NCBI RefSeq assembly: GCF_001552535.1 | Contig: NZ_BCRJ01000046.1 | Coordinates: forward strand, 18,262-82,261 | Direction of reading: 5' to 3' | Origin: Nocardioides jensenii JCM 1364 = NBRC 14755 | GTDB taxonomy: Bacteria > Actinomycetota > Actinomycetes > Propionibacteriales > Nocardioidaceae | DNA length: 64,000 bases | In this document: positions 33,343 to 42,798 of the stretch, in pieces | Position numbering within the stretch: the first letter of the stretch is position 1 | Layout of the letters: the number at the start of each line of letters is the position of its first letter | Notes under the pieces: generated by a model | The model's database searches: none | The model's input: the letters and a program-made list of their open reading frames with translations, nothing else | What the model was told of the DNA's origin: nothing | Position numbers and translations under genes: made by a program

Positions 33343-35010
33343 ATGAGTGTCTTGGAGCCTGCCTCGACCCGAACTGTTGCGGACATCGACGGGCTGGATC
33401 TGGAACATGCCCTCACCGGCCTCCATGAGTTGCTGGTGATGTCGCTGACGATGCTGCAACGTCACGACGTGGACGGGGTCATCGACGTCCTGGCGCGTGG
33501 GGTCGAGTCGGCGACCGGCTGCACCTTGGTTCACGTCAACTTCCAGCGTCACCAGGAGTGGACCACCCTGCCCCCCGGGGAGCCAACGAGACCGGCGGAA
33601 CCGATCCCCCCAACCGGTGAACGGGTGTTCGTGCAGGACCACGGCGACTCCTGGACGTCTACGACCTCTGTCACGGTCGCGAACGGCGTACCCGGCCAAC
33701 TGGTCCTTCGCAGCTCCACCCGACCCGACCCCGAACAGCTGTTCGTCATCGAGCGTTTGGGCGACCTCCTCCGGACGGCGCTGGCGGAGGCGGAGTCGCA
33801 CGAGCGCGACCGCCGACGCGCCCGCGAACTCGAGGCAGCCAACAACGAGATGGCGCGCACCGTCGCGGTCCTGAAGCACCGGGAGGGGGTGCTTGAGGAG
33901 TTCGCCCGACTCGCCACGTCCGGGACTGAGCTCGACGTGGCCACCTCGCTGAGCCGGTTCACTGGCTCCACGGTCGTGCTGCGGGACGGATTCGGCCACG
34001 AGACGACACGGATCACGGTTGCCGGCAGGTACCAACCGGTCCTCGAGCGAACCTCGCTCGAGGCGGTGATCGGCGGACGCCCCGAACTCGGCACGATCGA
34101 ACTGGAGGTGCCATCGGACAAAGAGCAAGACGACGCATTGTTCGCTCTGCAATACGCCGGCGTCGCACTGGGGCTGCTGAGGGCTCATGCCGCAGCGATG
34201 AATGAACTGGAGAACGGCTTGAGTCGAGACCTCCTCGACGACCTTCTCGAAGGGCTCCCGAACGACGTTGCCGTGGACCGGGCATCCGCCCAGGGCCACG
34301 ACCTTGGCGTTCCGCACGACTTGATCGTGTCCGCGTGGTCCTCCGACCGGGGTCAGCGCGGTCACGACCGCGACGTCGATCACCTCCGGAGGGCTTTGGC
34401 TCGTCAGCGGCTGCCCTGCTTGGTCGGCCGGAACCAGGGGCTGGTGGTCGCTCTCACCTATCGAGGTGTCGACATCGGCCGCTTGTTCGACGACTTGTCC
34501 CGCGGTTACGGCGACACCAACGGTGTGATCGCCAAGGGGGAGCCGTTCAACTCGCCGCAGCAGATCCCACGAGCCTATGAGCAAGCCCAACGAGCACTCA
34601 GGGCTCGCCAGCAGTCCCCCAAGCCGTATGGCTCCATCGCCTACGCCGACTTGGGAGTGGACCGGCTCCTTGCCCTTGACGCCAATGCCGACGAGGTCGA
34701 ACGCCTCGTCAGTGACTGGCTCGGCGACCTGCTGAGCTACGACCGCCGCCACGGCACCGAACTCGTCCTCACCCTAGCGGCGTACCTCGACCACGGAGGC
34801 AAGTACGCCGACACGGCAGCAGCGCTCTCCATCCACCGCAACACACTGCGGTACCGACTCAGCCGCATCACCGAGATCTCGGGCCACGACCTCACCGACG
34901 TCGAGACGAAACTCAACCTCCACCTGGCCGCCCGTGCCTGGCGACTGCGCCGTGCCCCCGTCGGCGAGCCCCCGCGGGACACCGTCCGGAGCGGTACTCC
35001 CATTCCGTAG
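33343..35010 (+). CDS. PucR family transcriptional regulator
   Basis: The 555-residue protein has a GAF-like sensor N-terminus (about 1-150) followed by a coiled-coil helix (ESHERDRRRARELEAANNEMARTVAVLKHREGVLEEFARL as a region). A GGDEF-like CdaR/PucR domain occupies about 300-420, and the C-terminal HTH near 480-540 (AAYLDHGGKYADTAAALSIHRNTLRYRLSRITEI) is the PucR hallmark. It is divergent from fdhA and likely senses a substrate or aldehyde in that pathway. GAGGGACCGCGAG precedes the ATG. Confidence 0.9.
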   Translation: MSVLEPASTRTVADIDGLDLEHALTGLHELLVMSLTMLQRHDVDGVIDVLARGVESATGCTLVHVNFQRHQEWTTLPPGEPTRPAEPIPPTGERVFVQDHGDSWTSTTSVTVANGVPGQLVLRSSTRPDPEQLFVIERLGDLLRTALAEAESHERDRRRARELEAANNEMARTVAVLKHREGVLEEFARLATSGTELDVATSLSRFTGSTVVLRDGFGHETTRITVAGRYQPVLERTSLEAVIGGRPELGTIELEVPSDKEQDDALFALQYAGVALGLLRAHAAAMNELENGLSRDLLDDLLEGLPNDVAVDRASAQGHDLGVPHDLIVSAWSSDRGQRGHDRDVDHLRRALARQRLPCLVGRNQGLVVALTYRGVDIGRLFDDLSRGYGDTNGVIAKGEPFNSPQQIPRAYEQAQRALRARQQSPKPYGSIAYADLGVDRLLALDANADEVERLVSDWLGDLLSYDRRHGTELVLTLAAYLDHGGKYADTAAALSIHRNTLRYRLSRITEISGHDLTDVETKLNLHLAARAWRLRRAPVGEPPRDTVRSGTPIP

Positions 35011-35181
35011 GTCCCAGACCAGGAGTATCTCGGCTCGCACCCGGACACACCGCCTGGGCCGTCACGCAAAAACGCACGTGCTGCATCCCGTGCGCGGCGG
35101 AGCAGTCTCAGTGACGATGGCGCTCGGGGAGCGCGATAAGTTGTCGTCGAGGACACCCGGAGCGACCGACAGGGGCAGCAT

Positions 35182-37548
35182 GTGACCACCGACGCGATCG
35201 ACGACTTCGTGCGTGTCCGCGGCGCCAATGAGCACAACCTGCGCAACGTCGACGTGGACATCCCTCGCAACGTGATGGTGGCGTTCACCGGGATCTCTGG
35301 CTCGGGGAAGTCGTCGCTGGCCTTCGGCACGCTGTACGCCGAGGCGCAGCGCCGCTACTTCGAGTCGGTCGCGCCATACGCGCGCCGGCTGTTGCAGCAG
35401 GTCGGCGCCCCGCACGTCCAGGAGATCACCGGCCTGCCGCCTGCGGTCGCGCTCCAGCAGCGCCGGGGCGCGGCCACCTCGCGCTCGTCGGTCGGTACCA
35501 TCACCACGCTGTCCAACCTGCTGCGGATCCTCTACTCGCGGGCCGGCGATTACCCGGCTGGTGCCGATCACCTCCCGGCCGAGGCGTTCTCGCCCAACAC
35601 CGTCGCTGGCGCGTGCCCGCGCTGCCACGGCCTGGGCGTCGTCCACGACGTCACCGAGGAGCTGCTTGTCCCGGACCCGTCACTGAGCATCCGTGAAGGC
35701 GCGATCGCCGCCTGGCCGGGCGCGTGGCAGGGCGCCAACCTGCGCAGCATCGTGATGGGGCTCGGCATCGACGTCGACAAGCCGTGGCGCAGGCTCAGGA
35801 AGCGGGACCGCGACTGGCTGCTGTTCACCGACGAGCAGCCGTCGGTGCTCATCGAGCCGGAACCAGGTCGCGTCGACCATGGCTACTACGGGAAGTTCTG
35901 GAGCGCGCGCAAGCACGTCATGCACGTGCTGGCCGACTCCACGAGCGAGCGGATGCGCGAGCGAGCCCGGCGGTTCGTGGAGGAAGCGCCCTGCCCGGAT
36001 TGCCAGGGCAGTGGACTGCGGCCAGAGGCCCTCGCGGTGACCTTCCTCGGGTGTTCGATTGCCGAGGTCAACGACCTGCCCTTCACAGCGCTGGTGGCTC
36101 TGCTGCGTCCGGTCGCTGAGCGGCCCGCGGGTGCCGACGAGGTCGCGGTGCGGATCTGCGCTGACCTGGTCGCGCGCGTCGAGGTGCTTCTCGATCTGGG
36201 ACTGGGCTATCTGAGCTTGGGACGGAGCTCGACGTCCCTGTCGGCCGGAGAGGCGCAGCGCCTGCGGATCGCCACCCAGCTGCGTTCGGGTCTGTTCGGG
36301 GTCGTCTACGTCCTCGATGAGCCTTCCGCCGGCCTGCACCCGGCCGACGCGGAGCCGCTGCTGGATGTCCTGGACCGCCTCAAGGCGTCCGGCAACACGC
36401 TGTTCGTCGTGGAGCACGACCTCGACGTCGTACGACGAGCAGATTGGGTCGTCGATATCGGCCCGGGTGCGGGCGAGGCCGGAGGTCGAGTGCTTCACAG
36501 CGGCCCTGTCGCGGGCCTCGAGGATGTCACGGAGTCGGTCACCAGCGCCTACCTGTTCGGTCGCGCCGAGCGGCTCGTGCACGATGCGCGGGCCCCGCAG
36601 GGCTGGCTGCGACTGACCGGCGCACATCGCCACAACCTGCGCGACCTGTCTGTCGATATCCCGCTGTGCGTGCTGACCGCCGTCACCGGGGTATCCGGGT
36701 CCGGCAAGTCGACCCTGGTCACCCAGGTCCTGGCCGAGGACCCGACTGCTCGTGAGTCGTTCGACCGACTGGTATTGGTCGATCAGCGCCCGATCGGCCG
36801 GACGCCGCGGTCCAACCTCGCGACGTACACGGGGATGTTCGATGCCGTGCGGAAGTTGTACGCCGCCACGGACGCGGCCCGGGCCCGCGGCTACGGCGCC
36901 GGCCGCTTCTCCTTCAACGTCGCCGGGGGCCGCTGCGAGACCTGTCAGGGCGAGGGTTTCGTCTCCGTCGAACTGCTCTTTCTGCCTGGCAACTACGCAC
37001 CATGCCCGACGTGCCACGGCGATCGCTACAACTCCGAGACGCTCGAGATCACCTACCGCGACAAGAACATCGCGGAGGTCCTAGCCTTGTCCGTCGACGA
37101 TGCCGCGACGTTCCTCGCCGACGTGCCGGCCGCCGTACGCAGCCTTCGGACGCTTCGCGAGGTGGGCTTGGGCTATCTGCCACTGGGACAGCCGGCGACC
37201 GAGCTGAGCGGCGGGGAGGCACAGCGCATCAAGCTCGCTACCGAGCTCCAGCGCGCGCACCGCGGCCATGCCCTCTACCTGCTCGACGAGCCGACCTCCG
37301 GACTGCACCCCGCCGACACCGCGCTCCTGCTGCGTCAGCTGCACCGGCTAGTCGACGCCGGCAACACGGTGGTTCTCGTCGAGCACGACCTCGACGCGAT
37401 CGCCACAGCCGACTGGGTCATCGATCTCGGCCCGGGCGGAGGAGACGCCGGCGGTCGGGTCGTCGCGACCGGGACGCCGGCCGACATCGCGCAGGCCGAC
37501 GAAAGCGTGACCGCGCCGTACCTGGCACGGCGGCTCGAGCGGACATGA
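35182..37548 (+). CDS. Class II UvrA (UvrA2-like) ABC ATPase
   Basis: The 788-residue protein has two ABC ATPase units with zinc modules. Walker A loops are ISGSGKSSL near residue 38 and VSGSGKSTL near 505. Zinc-type CxxC pairs are seen in [25 protein letters not shown] and [10 protein letters not shown]. Signatures are [10 protein letters not shown] and [10 protein letters not shown], and Walker [14 protein letters not shown] and [13 protein letters not shown]. It is about 160 residues shorter than UvrA and lacks the UvrB-binding domain, as in UvrA2/DrrC-type proteins linked to drug tolerance rather than standard excision repair. GTG 35182 follows GGGGCAGC. Confidence 0.93.
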   Translation: MTTDAIDDFVRVRGANEHNLRNVDVDIPRNVMVAFTGISGSGKSSLAFGTLYAEAQRRYFESVAPYARRLLQQVGAPHVQEITGLPPAVALQQRRGAATSRSSVGTITTLSNLLRILYSRAGDYPAGADHLPAEAFSPNTVAGACPRCHGLGVVHDVTEELLVPDPSLSIREGAIAAWPGAWQGANLRSIVMGLGIDVDKPWRRLRKRDRDWLLFTDEQPSVLIEPEPGRVDHGYYGKFWSARKHVMHVLADSTSERMRERARRFVEEAPCPDCQGSGLRPEALAVTFLGCSIAEVNDLPFTALVALLRPVAERPAGADEVAVRICADLVARVEVLLDLGLGYLSLGRSSTSLSAGEAQRLRIATQLRSGLFGVVYVLDEPSAGLHPADAEPLLDVLDRLKASGNTLFVVEHDLDVVRRADWVVDIGPGAGEAGGRVLHSGPVAGLEDVTESVTSAYLFGRAERLVHDARAPQGWLRLTGAHRHNLRDLSVDIPLCVLTAVTGVSGSGKSTLVTQVLAEDPTARESFDRLVLVDQRPIGRTPRSNLATYTGMFDAVRKLYAATDAARARGYGAGRFSFNVAGGRCETCQGEGFVSVELLFLPGNYAPCPTCHGDRYNSETLEITYRDKNIAEVLALSVDDAATFLADVPAAVRSLRTLREVGLGYLPLGQPATELSGGEAQRIKLATELQRAHRGHALYLLDEPTSGLHPADTALLLRQLHRLVDAGNTVVLVEHDLDAIATADWVIDLGPGGGDAGGRVVATGTPADIAQADESVTAPYLARRLERT

Positions 37549-37591
37549 TCCGGCTGCGGCCGCCGCTGAGCACGTCGTCAAGGATGGCGAC

Positions 37592-37753
37592 ATGACCGTC
37601 TACCTGGCTTGGACCTCGGAAGACCTGACCGACCTGGCCGACCTGGAGGGGCCGTGGCATGAAGCGATGCTTCTTGCTCCGGGACTCATCGCCGTGGACA
37701 GCACTGAATCGCTGTCAGCCGTCTATCACGGCTCTTCCCAGATGAGGGTGTAG
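37592..37753 (+). pseudogene. Small gene of unknown function truncated by ISL3
   Basis: After uvrA2, an ATG at 37592 opens a frame with a protein-like N-terminus (MTVYLAWTSEDLTDLADLEG, then GPWHEAMLLAPGLIAVDSTESLSAVYH). It crosses into the left end of the truncated ISL3 copy at 37730 and stops at 37751-37753 inside it, so the native C-terminus is gone. A GC-rich codon pattern supports it. It lies 43 bp after the uvrA2 stop, so it was probably cotranscribed. I do not recognise the family. Confidence 0.5.
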
Positions 37754-37899
37754 GTCGGCCGGGCGCGTCGGTCCGCAGATAGACGTCGAGGTCTCCCGAC
37801 GATGGAGGTTCCTACGCCATCCATCCGAAAGACCTCGACGTGACCGACGCTACCCCGCCGGCCGGCTTCGGCCGCCCTGACCTGACCGCCTTCGCGTCT
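37730..37899 (+). mobile_element. Left-end fragment of an ISL3 family element
   Basis: About 170 bp nearly identical to 40008-40177, the left end of the complete ISL3 copy. It includes the terminal repeat GGCTCTTCCCAGATGAGGGT and the first codons of the transposase (GTGACCGACGCT), and breaks off after GACCGCCTTCGC. The rest of that IS is missing. The following 225 bp to 38124 contain no gene I can support. Confidence 0.9.
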
Positions 37900-38124
37900 C
37901 ATCCCAATCGACCCTGATCGGGTCTGCTGACCCCCCTCGACGAGAACGCAGCGACATCACAGCCGCCCGACCCCGACCGTCCGGGGAGCCGGGGCACGTC
38001 ACATGGCCTGTGCTGCGGCCGTGTCGAGTGGGTCGTCCAGGGGCCACGCAGGAGCGTCGACGCGACGTGCTGAGAGCTGGTTCCAACCGAGCGCTAGGAG
38101 GCCGGCTACAGGCATGGCGATAGG

Positions 38125-39066
38125 TCAGGAACGGCGTCGCTCCCTGCGCAGGAGGGAGCGCAGAGTCTCGGCGTTCGCGTAGCCGACCCGTCGCGCGATC
38201 TCGGCGGAGGTGAGGTCCGTGGTTGCTGAGAGGTGCCGAGCTCGTTCGATGCGAAGCCGTTGGACGAAGCCGAGCGGAGTGAGGTTGAGCGCCGCACGGA
38301 CTCGTCGTTCGAGGGTGCGCCGGCTGGTGCCGAGCGACTGCGCGACGAAGGCGACGTTGAACGGTTCGTCCAGGCGGGCGCGCACGAAGCGTTCGAACTC
38401 GACGACGATCGGGTCCTCGTGCCGGAGATGTTCGTAGGCGACGAAGGCCGCCTGCGACGGACGCTCGTCGATGATGAGGAGCTTGGCGACATGTTGGGCC
38501 AGGTCGGGGCTGATCGATCGCACGAGTGAGAGCGCGAGGTCGATGTGGGCGAACGCGGCGCCGGCGGTGACGAGGTTCCCGTCGACCACGACCATGGTGT
38601 CGAGATCGAGGGCGACGGTCGGATAGCGCTTCAGGAACTCCGGCCCCAGGAACCAGCTGGTCGTCGCCCGCCGATGATGCATCCGTCCGGTCTCGGCGAC
38701 AGCGAACACGCCGGTGCACGCCGCGGCGATCCGGGTGGTCGCGTCGTCGAGGCGCCCGAGCGAGGCGATGACCGAACGAGCATCTCGGCTCTGGAGGGCG
38801 TCGTTGGTAGCGGCGGCCGTGAGGGTTCCAAGCGCAGGGACGACGACCACGTCGAACTCTGCGGACTCCGACAGCGGGTGGTCCACCGACAGGGTCATCG
38901 ATGCCGTCGTGGTCACTCTCCGTTTCGGTCCGAGGATGGCGAGTTCGATCGGGTCGATCCGCGGGTCGACATCGGCGCGAGCTCCGTCGGCCACCCGCAC
39001 GATGTCGATGATCGACGCGACAGCCGAACCGAAGCAGCCGTCGATCGCGATTAGTCCGATACGCAT
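38125..39066 (-). CDS. GlxA/AraC family transcriptional regulator
   Basis: The 313-residue protein has an N-terminal DJ-1/PfpI-like ligand domain (IGLIAIDGCFGSAVASIIDIVRVA; FDVVVVPALG; IAAACTGVFAVAETG with the Cys elbow) and two AraC HTH motifs at about residues 225-310 (LDEPFNVAFVAQSLGTSRRTLERRV; SAEIARRVGYANAETLRSLLRR). This is the GlxA/FtrA arrangement. ATG 39066 is chosen because it begins the conserved MRIGLIAIDG. The divergent ABM gene 108 bp away is the likely target. Confidence 0.92.
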   Translation of the reverse strand: MRIGLIAIDGCFGSAVASIIDIVRVADGARADVDPRIDPIELAILGPKRRVTTTASMTLSVDHPLSESAEFDVVVVPALGTLTAAATNDALQSRDARSVIASLGRLDDATTRIAAACTGVFAVAETGRMHHRRATTSWFLGPEFLKRYPTVALDLDTMVVVDGNLVTAGAAFAHIDLALSLVRSISPDLAQHVAKLLIIDERPSQAAFVAYEHLRHEDPIVVEFERFVRARLDEPFNVAFVAQSLGTSRRTLERRVRAALNLTPLGFVQRLRIERARHLSATTDLTSAEIARRVGYANAETLRSLLRRERRRS

Positions 39067-39174
39067 GGCGCGAACAATAGCAATACTGCCGTATACGCCA
39101 CTTCTCACATGCCCTTGCTCGTCATACGCTGAACTCGCTTCACCAAGAAACCTCGACACCTAGGAGAACCCCTC

Positions 39175-39486
39175 ATGTCCACACCCGCATCACTTCCGTA
39201 TGCCTTCGTCGCCAAGATCGTCGCGGCCGATGGACAGCACGACGCGCTCGCCGATCTGCTCGCCGGCGCTGTCGCGCTCGCCAACGAAGAAGTAGGAACG
39301 ATTGTCTGGTTCGCGGTCAGGACCCACGCCGACACCTTCTGGATCTTCGATGCATTCCCCGACGAGGCCGCTCGCGACGCCCACGCCAACGGCGCCATCG
39401 TCGCAGCCCTGATGGCCAACCAGCACCTCCTCGGCGCAGCACCCGAGATCCTGGCGGCCGACGTCCTCGCGTCCAAGCTCCCGTAG
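39175..39486 (+). CDS. ABM domain protein (putative quinol monooxygenase)
   Basis: A 103-residue ABM-fold protein: YAFVAKIVAADGQHDALADLLAGAVALANEEVGTIVWFAVR, then DTFWIFDAFPDEAARDAHANGAIVAALMAN. It is a diverged paralogue of the protein at 30980-31282 (shared WFA-R, FDxFPDxAxRDAH and ending in SKLP). AGGAGAAC precedes the ATG. Divergence from a GlxA-type regulator suggests inducible expression, perhaps by a quinone or aldehyde. Confidence 0.87.
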   Translation: MSTPASLPYAFVAKIVAADGQHDALADLLAGAVALANEEVGTIVWFAVRTHADTFWIFDAFPDEAARDAHANGAIVAALMANQHLLGAAPEILAADVLASKLP

Positions 39487-40007
39487 TCCGCCAACGCACG
39501 AGACGATCGCGCCCCGCCGAGCCGTCGCCAGGTCGCGACGCAACGCCACGCTGCGTTGCCGAGCGGTGCGAGGCCTATCGGCACACGGACAGGATGCCGG
39601 CCGCGAGCGCTCAGCCGGCGAGGGGTCCGTCGCAGAGGAGAGCGACGTCGGTGTCGGGCAGAGCCGTGAGGCCAGCGCATCGCGCGACCACCAGAACCGA
39701 ACCGCCCCTGCCCTGCGTTTCCGCAGGTCAGGGGCTGTTCGCCGGAGCCGCCTGTCGGAATCGAACCGACGACCTAATCACGTCGGCTTTGCGTCTATCG
39801 CTTGATGCGCCCACTGGGCGAACGAGCCGCTGACCTGCGCAAACGCCGAGCGTGGGGACGCCGCCATCCGGTGGTGACCGACGACGACCGACCAGTACCG
39901 ACCGTTTCACCGGAGCTTGCGGCGGCGTCGAAGCCGAGCAAGCTCCATTCCTTTAGCTCACCGCGCCCTCCTCCTCGCCGGTCCCGTCGTCGTCGAAGAC
40001 GTTTCAG
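39487..40007. other. Gene-poor stretch before the ISL3 element
   Basis: About 520 bp with no supported protein gene. It contains a tRNA 3'-end-like fragment (39743-39785). Short plus-strand frames here translate as RNRTDD-type text, a known artefact of reading across tRNA-derived att scars. Confidence 0.5.
39743..39785 (-). repeat. tRNA 3'-end-like fragment (possible integration scar)
   Basis: On the minus strand a perfect T arm (GTCGG-TTCGATT-CCGAC) is followed by an acceptor-like AGGCGGCTCC. No matching 5' half (expected near GAGCCGC) lies upstream, so it is not a complete tRNA. It differs from the fragment at 26040 and 42924, so it would be the trace of another element. Confidence 0.5.
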
Positions 40008-41446
40008 GGGTCTTCTCAGATGACGGTGTAGGTCGGCCGGGCGCGTCGGTCCGCAGATAGACGTCGAGGTCTCCTGACGACGGAGGTTCCTACGCCATCC
40101 ATCCGAAAGACCTCGACGTGTCCGACGCTACCCCGCCGGCCGGCTTCGGCCGCCCTGACCTGACCGCCTTCGCTCGACTCGACGGCCTCGGTCTGAGCGT
40201 GACCGGACAACGACTTGAACCGGATCGTGCGGTCCTCACGTGCCGCGTGGTGGAACCAGATCAGTGGTGCCGACGGTGCGGCAGCGAAGGCGCTGCTCGT
40301 GACACCGTGATCCGGCGGTTGGCCCACGAGCCGCTGGGCTGGCGACCGACCGTGCTGGAAGTTGTAGTGCGCCGCTACCGCTGTGCCGACTGCGGACACG
40401 TGTGGCGCCAAGACACCAGCGCCGCGGCGGAGCCACGCGCGAAGCTCTCGCGCACCGGGCTGCGGAGGGCGCTGGAAGGGATCGTGGTCGCACACCTCAC
40501 CGTCGCCCGTGTCGCCGAGGGACTCGGGGTCGCGTGGGACACCGCCAACAACGCGGTCCTGGCTGAAGGCAAGCGGCTGCTGATCAACGACCCCACGCGG
40601 TTTGAGGGCGTGAAGGTCATTGGCGTCGATGAGCACGTCTGGCGCCACACCAGGCGTGGCGACAAGTACGTCACCGTGATCATCGACCTCACCCCGGTCC
40701 GCGATGGCGCCGGCCCAGCAAGGCTGCTGGACATGGTCGAGGGCCGGTCGAAGGCGGCGTTCAAGACCTGGCTCGCCGACCGCGACGACGCCTTCCTTGA
40801 CGCGGTCGAGGAGGTCGCGATGGACGGCTTCACCGGGTTCAAGACCGCCGCTGCAGAGGAGATCCCGGACGCGGTCACGGTGATGGATCCCTTCCACGTC
40901 GTGCGCCTGGCCGGTGACGCCCTCGACAGGTGCCGGCGCCGGGTCCAACTCGCGATCCACGGGCACCGTGGGTTCAGGGACGACCCGCTCTACAAGTCGC
41001 GGCGCACGCTGCACACCGGCGCGGACCTGCTCACCGACAAGCAGAGCGACAGGCTACGCGCGCTGTTCGTTGATGACGCTCACGTCGAGGTCGAGGCGAC
41101 CTGGGGTGTCTACCAGCGCATGATCGCCGCCTATCGCCACGAGGACCGGCAACGTGGCCGCGAGCTCATGGAGAAGCTGATCACCGACCTCAGCGCCGGC
41201 GTCCCCAAGGTGCTCACCGAGCTCACCACCCTGGGCCGGACCCTGAAGAAGCGAGCCGCTGACGTGCTCGCCTACTTCGAACGACCCGGCACCAGCAACG
41301 GGCCGACCGAGGCGCTCAACGGACGGCTCGAACACCTGCGCGGCTCCGCACTCGGGTTCCGCAACCTGACCAACTACATCGCCCGAAGCCTGCTCGAGAC
41401 CGGCGGCTTCAGACCCCAACTCCTACACCCCCCATTGGGATGAGCC
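40008..41446 (+). mobile_element. Complete ISL3 family insertion sequence
   Basis: The left end GGGTCTTCTCAG and the right end (inverse GGCTCATCCCAA) are imperfect inverted repeats, and the transposase gene fills the middle. The 8 bp next to each end do not match (CGTTTCAG and CCAAATAG), so no target duplication is visible, which suggests recombination with another copy. A 13-bp TAGGTCGGCCGGG just past the right end also occurs inside ISL3 left ends, hinting at a further partial copy. Confidence 0.88.
40118..41443 (+). CDS. ISL3 family transposase
   Basis: The 441-residue protein has an N-terminal zinc-ribbon-like part (CRVVEPDQWCRRCG and RRYRCADCGHVW, residues about 42-95), an HTH (TVARVAEGLGVAWDTANNAVL), and the DDE core: GVDEHVWRH near 168, MDGFTGFK near 228 and the Glu in TSNGPTEALNGRLEHLRG near 395. 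GTG 40118 is preceded by no strong ribosome site. No lesion is visible, so it may be active. Confidence 0.93.
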   Translation: MSDATPPAGFGRPDLTAFARLDGLGLSVTGQRLEPDRAVLTCRVVEPDQWCRRCGSEGAARDTVIRRLAHEPLGWRPTVLEVVVRRYRCADCGHVWRQDTSAAAEPRAKLSRTGLRRALEGIVVAHLTVARVAEGLGVAWDTANNAVLAEGKRLLINDPTRFEGVKVIGVDEHVWRHTRRGDKYVTVIIDLTPVRDGAGPARLLDMVEGRSKAAFKTWLADRDDAFLDAVEEVAMDGFTGFKTAAAEEIPDAVTVMDPFHVVRLAGDALDRCRRRVQLAIHGHRGFRDDPLYKSRRTLHTGADLLTDKQSDRLRALFVDDAHVEVEATWGVYQRMIAAYRHEDRQRGRELMEKLITDLSAGVPKVLTELTTLGRTLKKRAADVLAYFERPGTSNGPTEALNGRLEHLRGSALGFRNLTNYIARSLLETGGFRPQLLHPPLG

Positions 41447-41494
41447 CAAATAGGTCGGCCGGGTGAGTCTGCACACTTACATCGAGCCAATAGT

Positions 41495-41507
41495 CCGTAC
41501 GTACTAC
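41495..41507 (+). promoter_or_regulatory. CCGTACGTACTAC motif upstream of xis
   Basis: This 13-mer sits immediately before the ATG of the xis-like gene. The same 13-mer, in the same orientation relative to the gene, lies upstream of the integrase. It includes the palindrome GTACGTAC. It may be a shared promoter element or operator. Confidence 0.55.
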
Positions 41508-41696
41508 ATGGAACAACAGTCTGTAACACGTCCCGACTTCTACACCCTCGAAGAAGTGGGTGCGCTCTTGCGATTAAGCCGTACGTCGCTCTGGAGGATG
41601 CGCAAGCGTGGAGAAGTCCCCGTGGTCTTTCTCGGAGGACGCCCCAAGGTGCCGCGACGTTGGGTTGAATCGCTGTCAGAATCCGAGAGCCACTGA
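41508..41696 (+). CDS. xis: Excisionase-like MerR-type HTH protein
   Basis: The 62-residue protein is an AlpA/Xis-type winged helix: FYTLEEVGALLRLSRTSLWRMRKRGEVPVVFLGGRPKVPRRWVESL. Such proteins bend DNA at att sites and favour excision. ATG 41508 is used; GTG 41463 would add 15 residues without family resemblance. The gene converges on the integrase and their 3' ends overlap by 21 bp, an arrangement that could link their expression through antisense transcripts. Confidence 0.85.
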   Translation: MEQQSVTRPDFYTLEEVGALLRLSRTSLWRMRKRGEVPVVFLGGRPKVPRRWVESLSESESH

Positions 41697-42776
41697 CACC
41701 TTCTCGGCAGCCGCGCGAGCCGCTTCGTCCGTGACGTGGCCGTAGATGTCGGCAGTGATCTGGATGGAGGCGTGGCCCATGTTGACGCTGACCACCTTGA
41801 GCGGAACACCCGCCATGAGGGCAGTCGTGGCGTAGGTGTGGCGCAGGCTGTGCACCTTGACGCCTTGCAGACCTGCCTTCTGCGAGGCGATGCGCACGGT
41901 CCGCAGCAAGTTCTGAGGCTCGATGGGCTTTCCAAGGTCGGTGGTGAATACGAGTCCAGATTCCACCCAGAGATTCCCCGCGGTGAGCCGTTCGGCCGCT
42001 TGCCGTGCCTTCTGTGACTTGAGGAGCGCTAACATGTGCGCGCTGAGTGCAATCTTCCGGCGGCTCTTGTCCGTCTTGGTGTCCACGACCCGCAAGCCTC
42101 CGTTTTGCCGAACCAGGGAACCATTCACCTTCGCCTCGCCACGCACGAGGTCGATGTCTTCCCACCGCAAGGCGCAGGCCTCGCCCCGCCGGAGACCAGT
42201 CCCCAAGATGAGGCGAAGCGCATCGACGTATCGGAGGCCCTGGGCAGCCTTCATAAGCAGGGCGACCTCGTCGAGGGTGAGGAAGCGTGCCTCACTTCGT
42301 CGGGCAGATGGCTGCTTGATCCGGTGTACGGGGTTCGCGGCGAGAAGTCCGTTGACCACGGCGTCGTCCAGCGCCTTCCTCAACGCCGTGTAGCAATTGC
42401 GTCGGGTGCTTTCGGCCTTGCCCGCCTCCTTCATCGCGAGCATGAGCCGAGTGACGTCGGCAGGGGTGATCTTGCCGAGCGGGATATGTCCCAGGGTCGG
42501 AACGATCCAGTGGTTGCAGTAGCCCGCGTGCATCACCTTCGTCGATTCAGCACGATCAGAAACACGGAGGTATGTCGCCTCCCACTCCGCGATCCACGCA
42601 GCGAGCGTGCGGCTGGCATCGCGCACTGGCGACCCAGCCCTGATGCGCGTCCGCATCTCCTCAGCCTTGCCGCGTACGTCTGCGCGTGTTCGGCCATAGA
42701 CGATCCGGGGACCATCCGGTGTCGTGACCTTCAACTGGTAGCGCCCGTCTGCACGCTTCTTCATCCCTGCTGCCAT
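41676..42776 (-). CDS. int: Phage-type tyrosine integrase
   Basis: The 366-residue site-specific recombinase has an AP2-like/arm-binding N-terminus (KKRADGRYQLKVTTPDGPRIVYGRT), a SAM-like core-binding domain (about 60-150) and a catalytic domain with Arg in GTGLRRGEACALRW, His-x-x-Arg in VHSLRHTYATTAL, His in GHASIQITADIYGH and the nucleophile Tyr in that last motif. ATG 42776 has GGAGG 6 bp upstream. It lies beside the 40-bp tRNA-derived repeat at 42924, its probable att site. Confidence 0.95.
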   Translation of the reverse strand: MAAGMKKRADGRYQLKVTTPDGPRIVYGRTRADVRGKAEEMRTRIRAGSPVRDASRTLAAWIAEWEATYLRVSDRAESTKVMHAGYCNHWIVPTLGHIPLGKITPADVTRLMLAMKEAGKAESTRRNCYTALRKALDDAVVNGLLAANPVHRIKQPSARRSEARFLTLDEVALLMKAAQGLRYVDALRLILGTGLRRGEACALRWEDIDLVRGEAKVNGSLVRQNGGLRVVDTKTDKSRRKIALSAHMLALLKSQKARQAAERLTAGNLWVESGLVFTTDLGKPIEPQNLLRTVRIASQKAGLQGVKVHSLRHTYATTALMAGVPLKVVSVNMGHASIQITADIYGHVTDEAARAAAEKVSVALGF

Positions 42777-42798
42777 GTGAACCTCCAAGAGAGCCGTT

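Noticed and set aside
39566..39833. Short plus-strand proteins reading RNRTDD
   Set aside because: This text is the known artefact of translating tRNA-derived sequence; a T arm is visible at the spot.
37730..41446. Composite ISL3 transposon carrying the GlxA-ABM pair
   Set aside because: The left copy is only a 170-bp fragment and no target duplication surrounds the unit.
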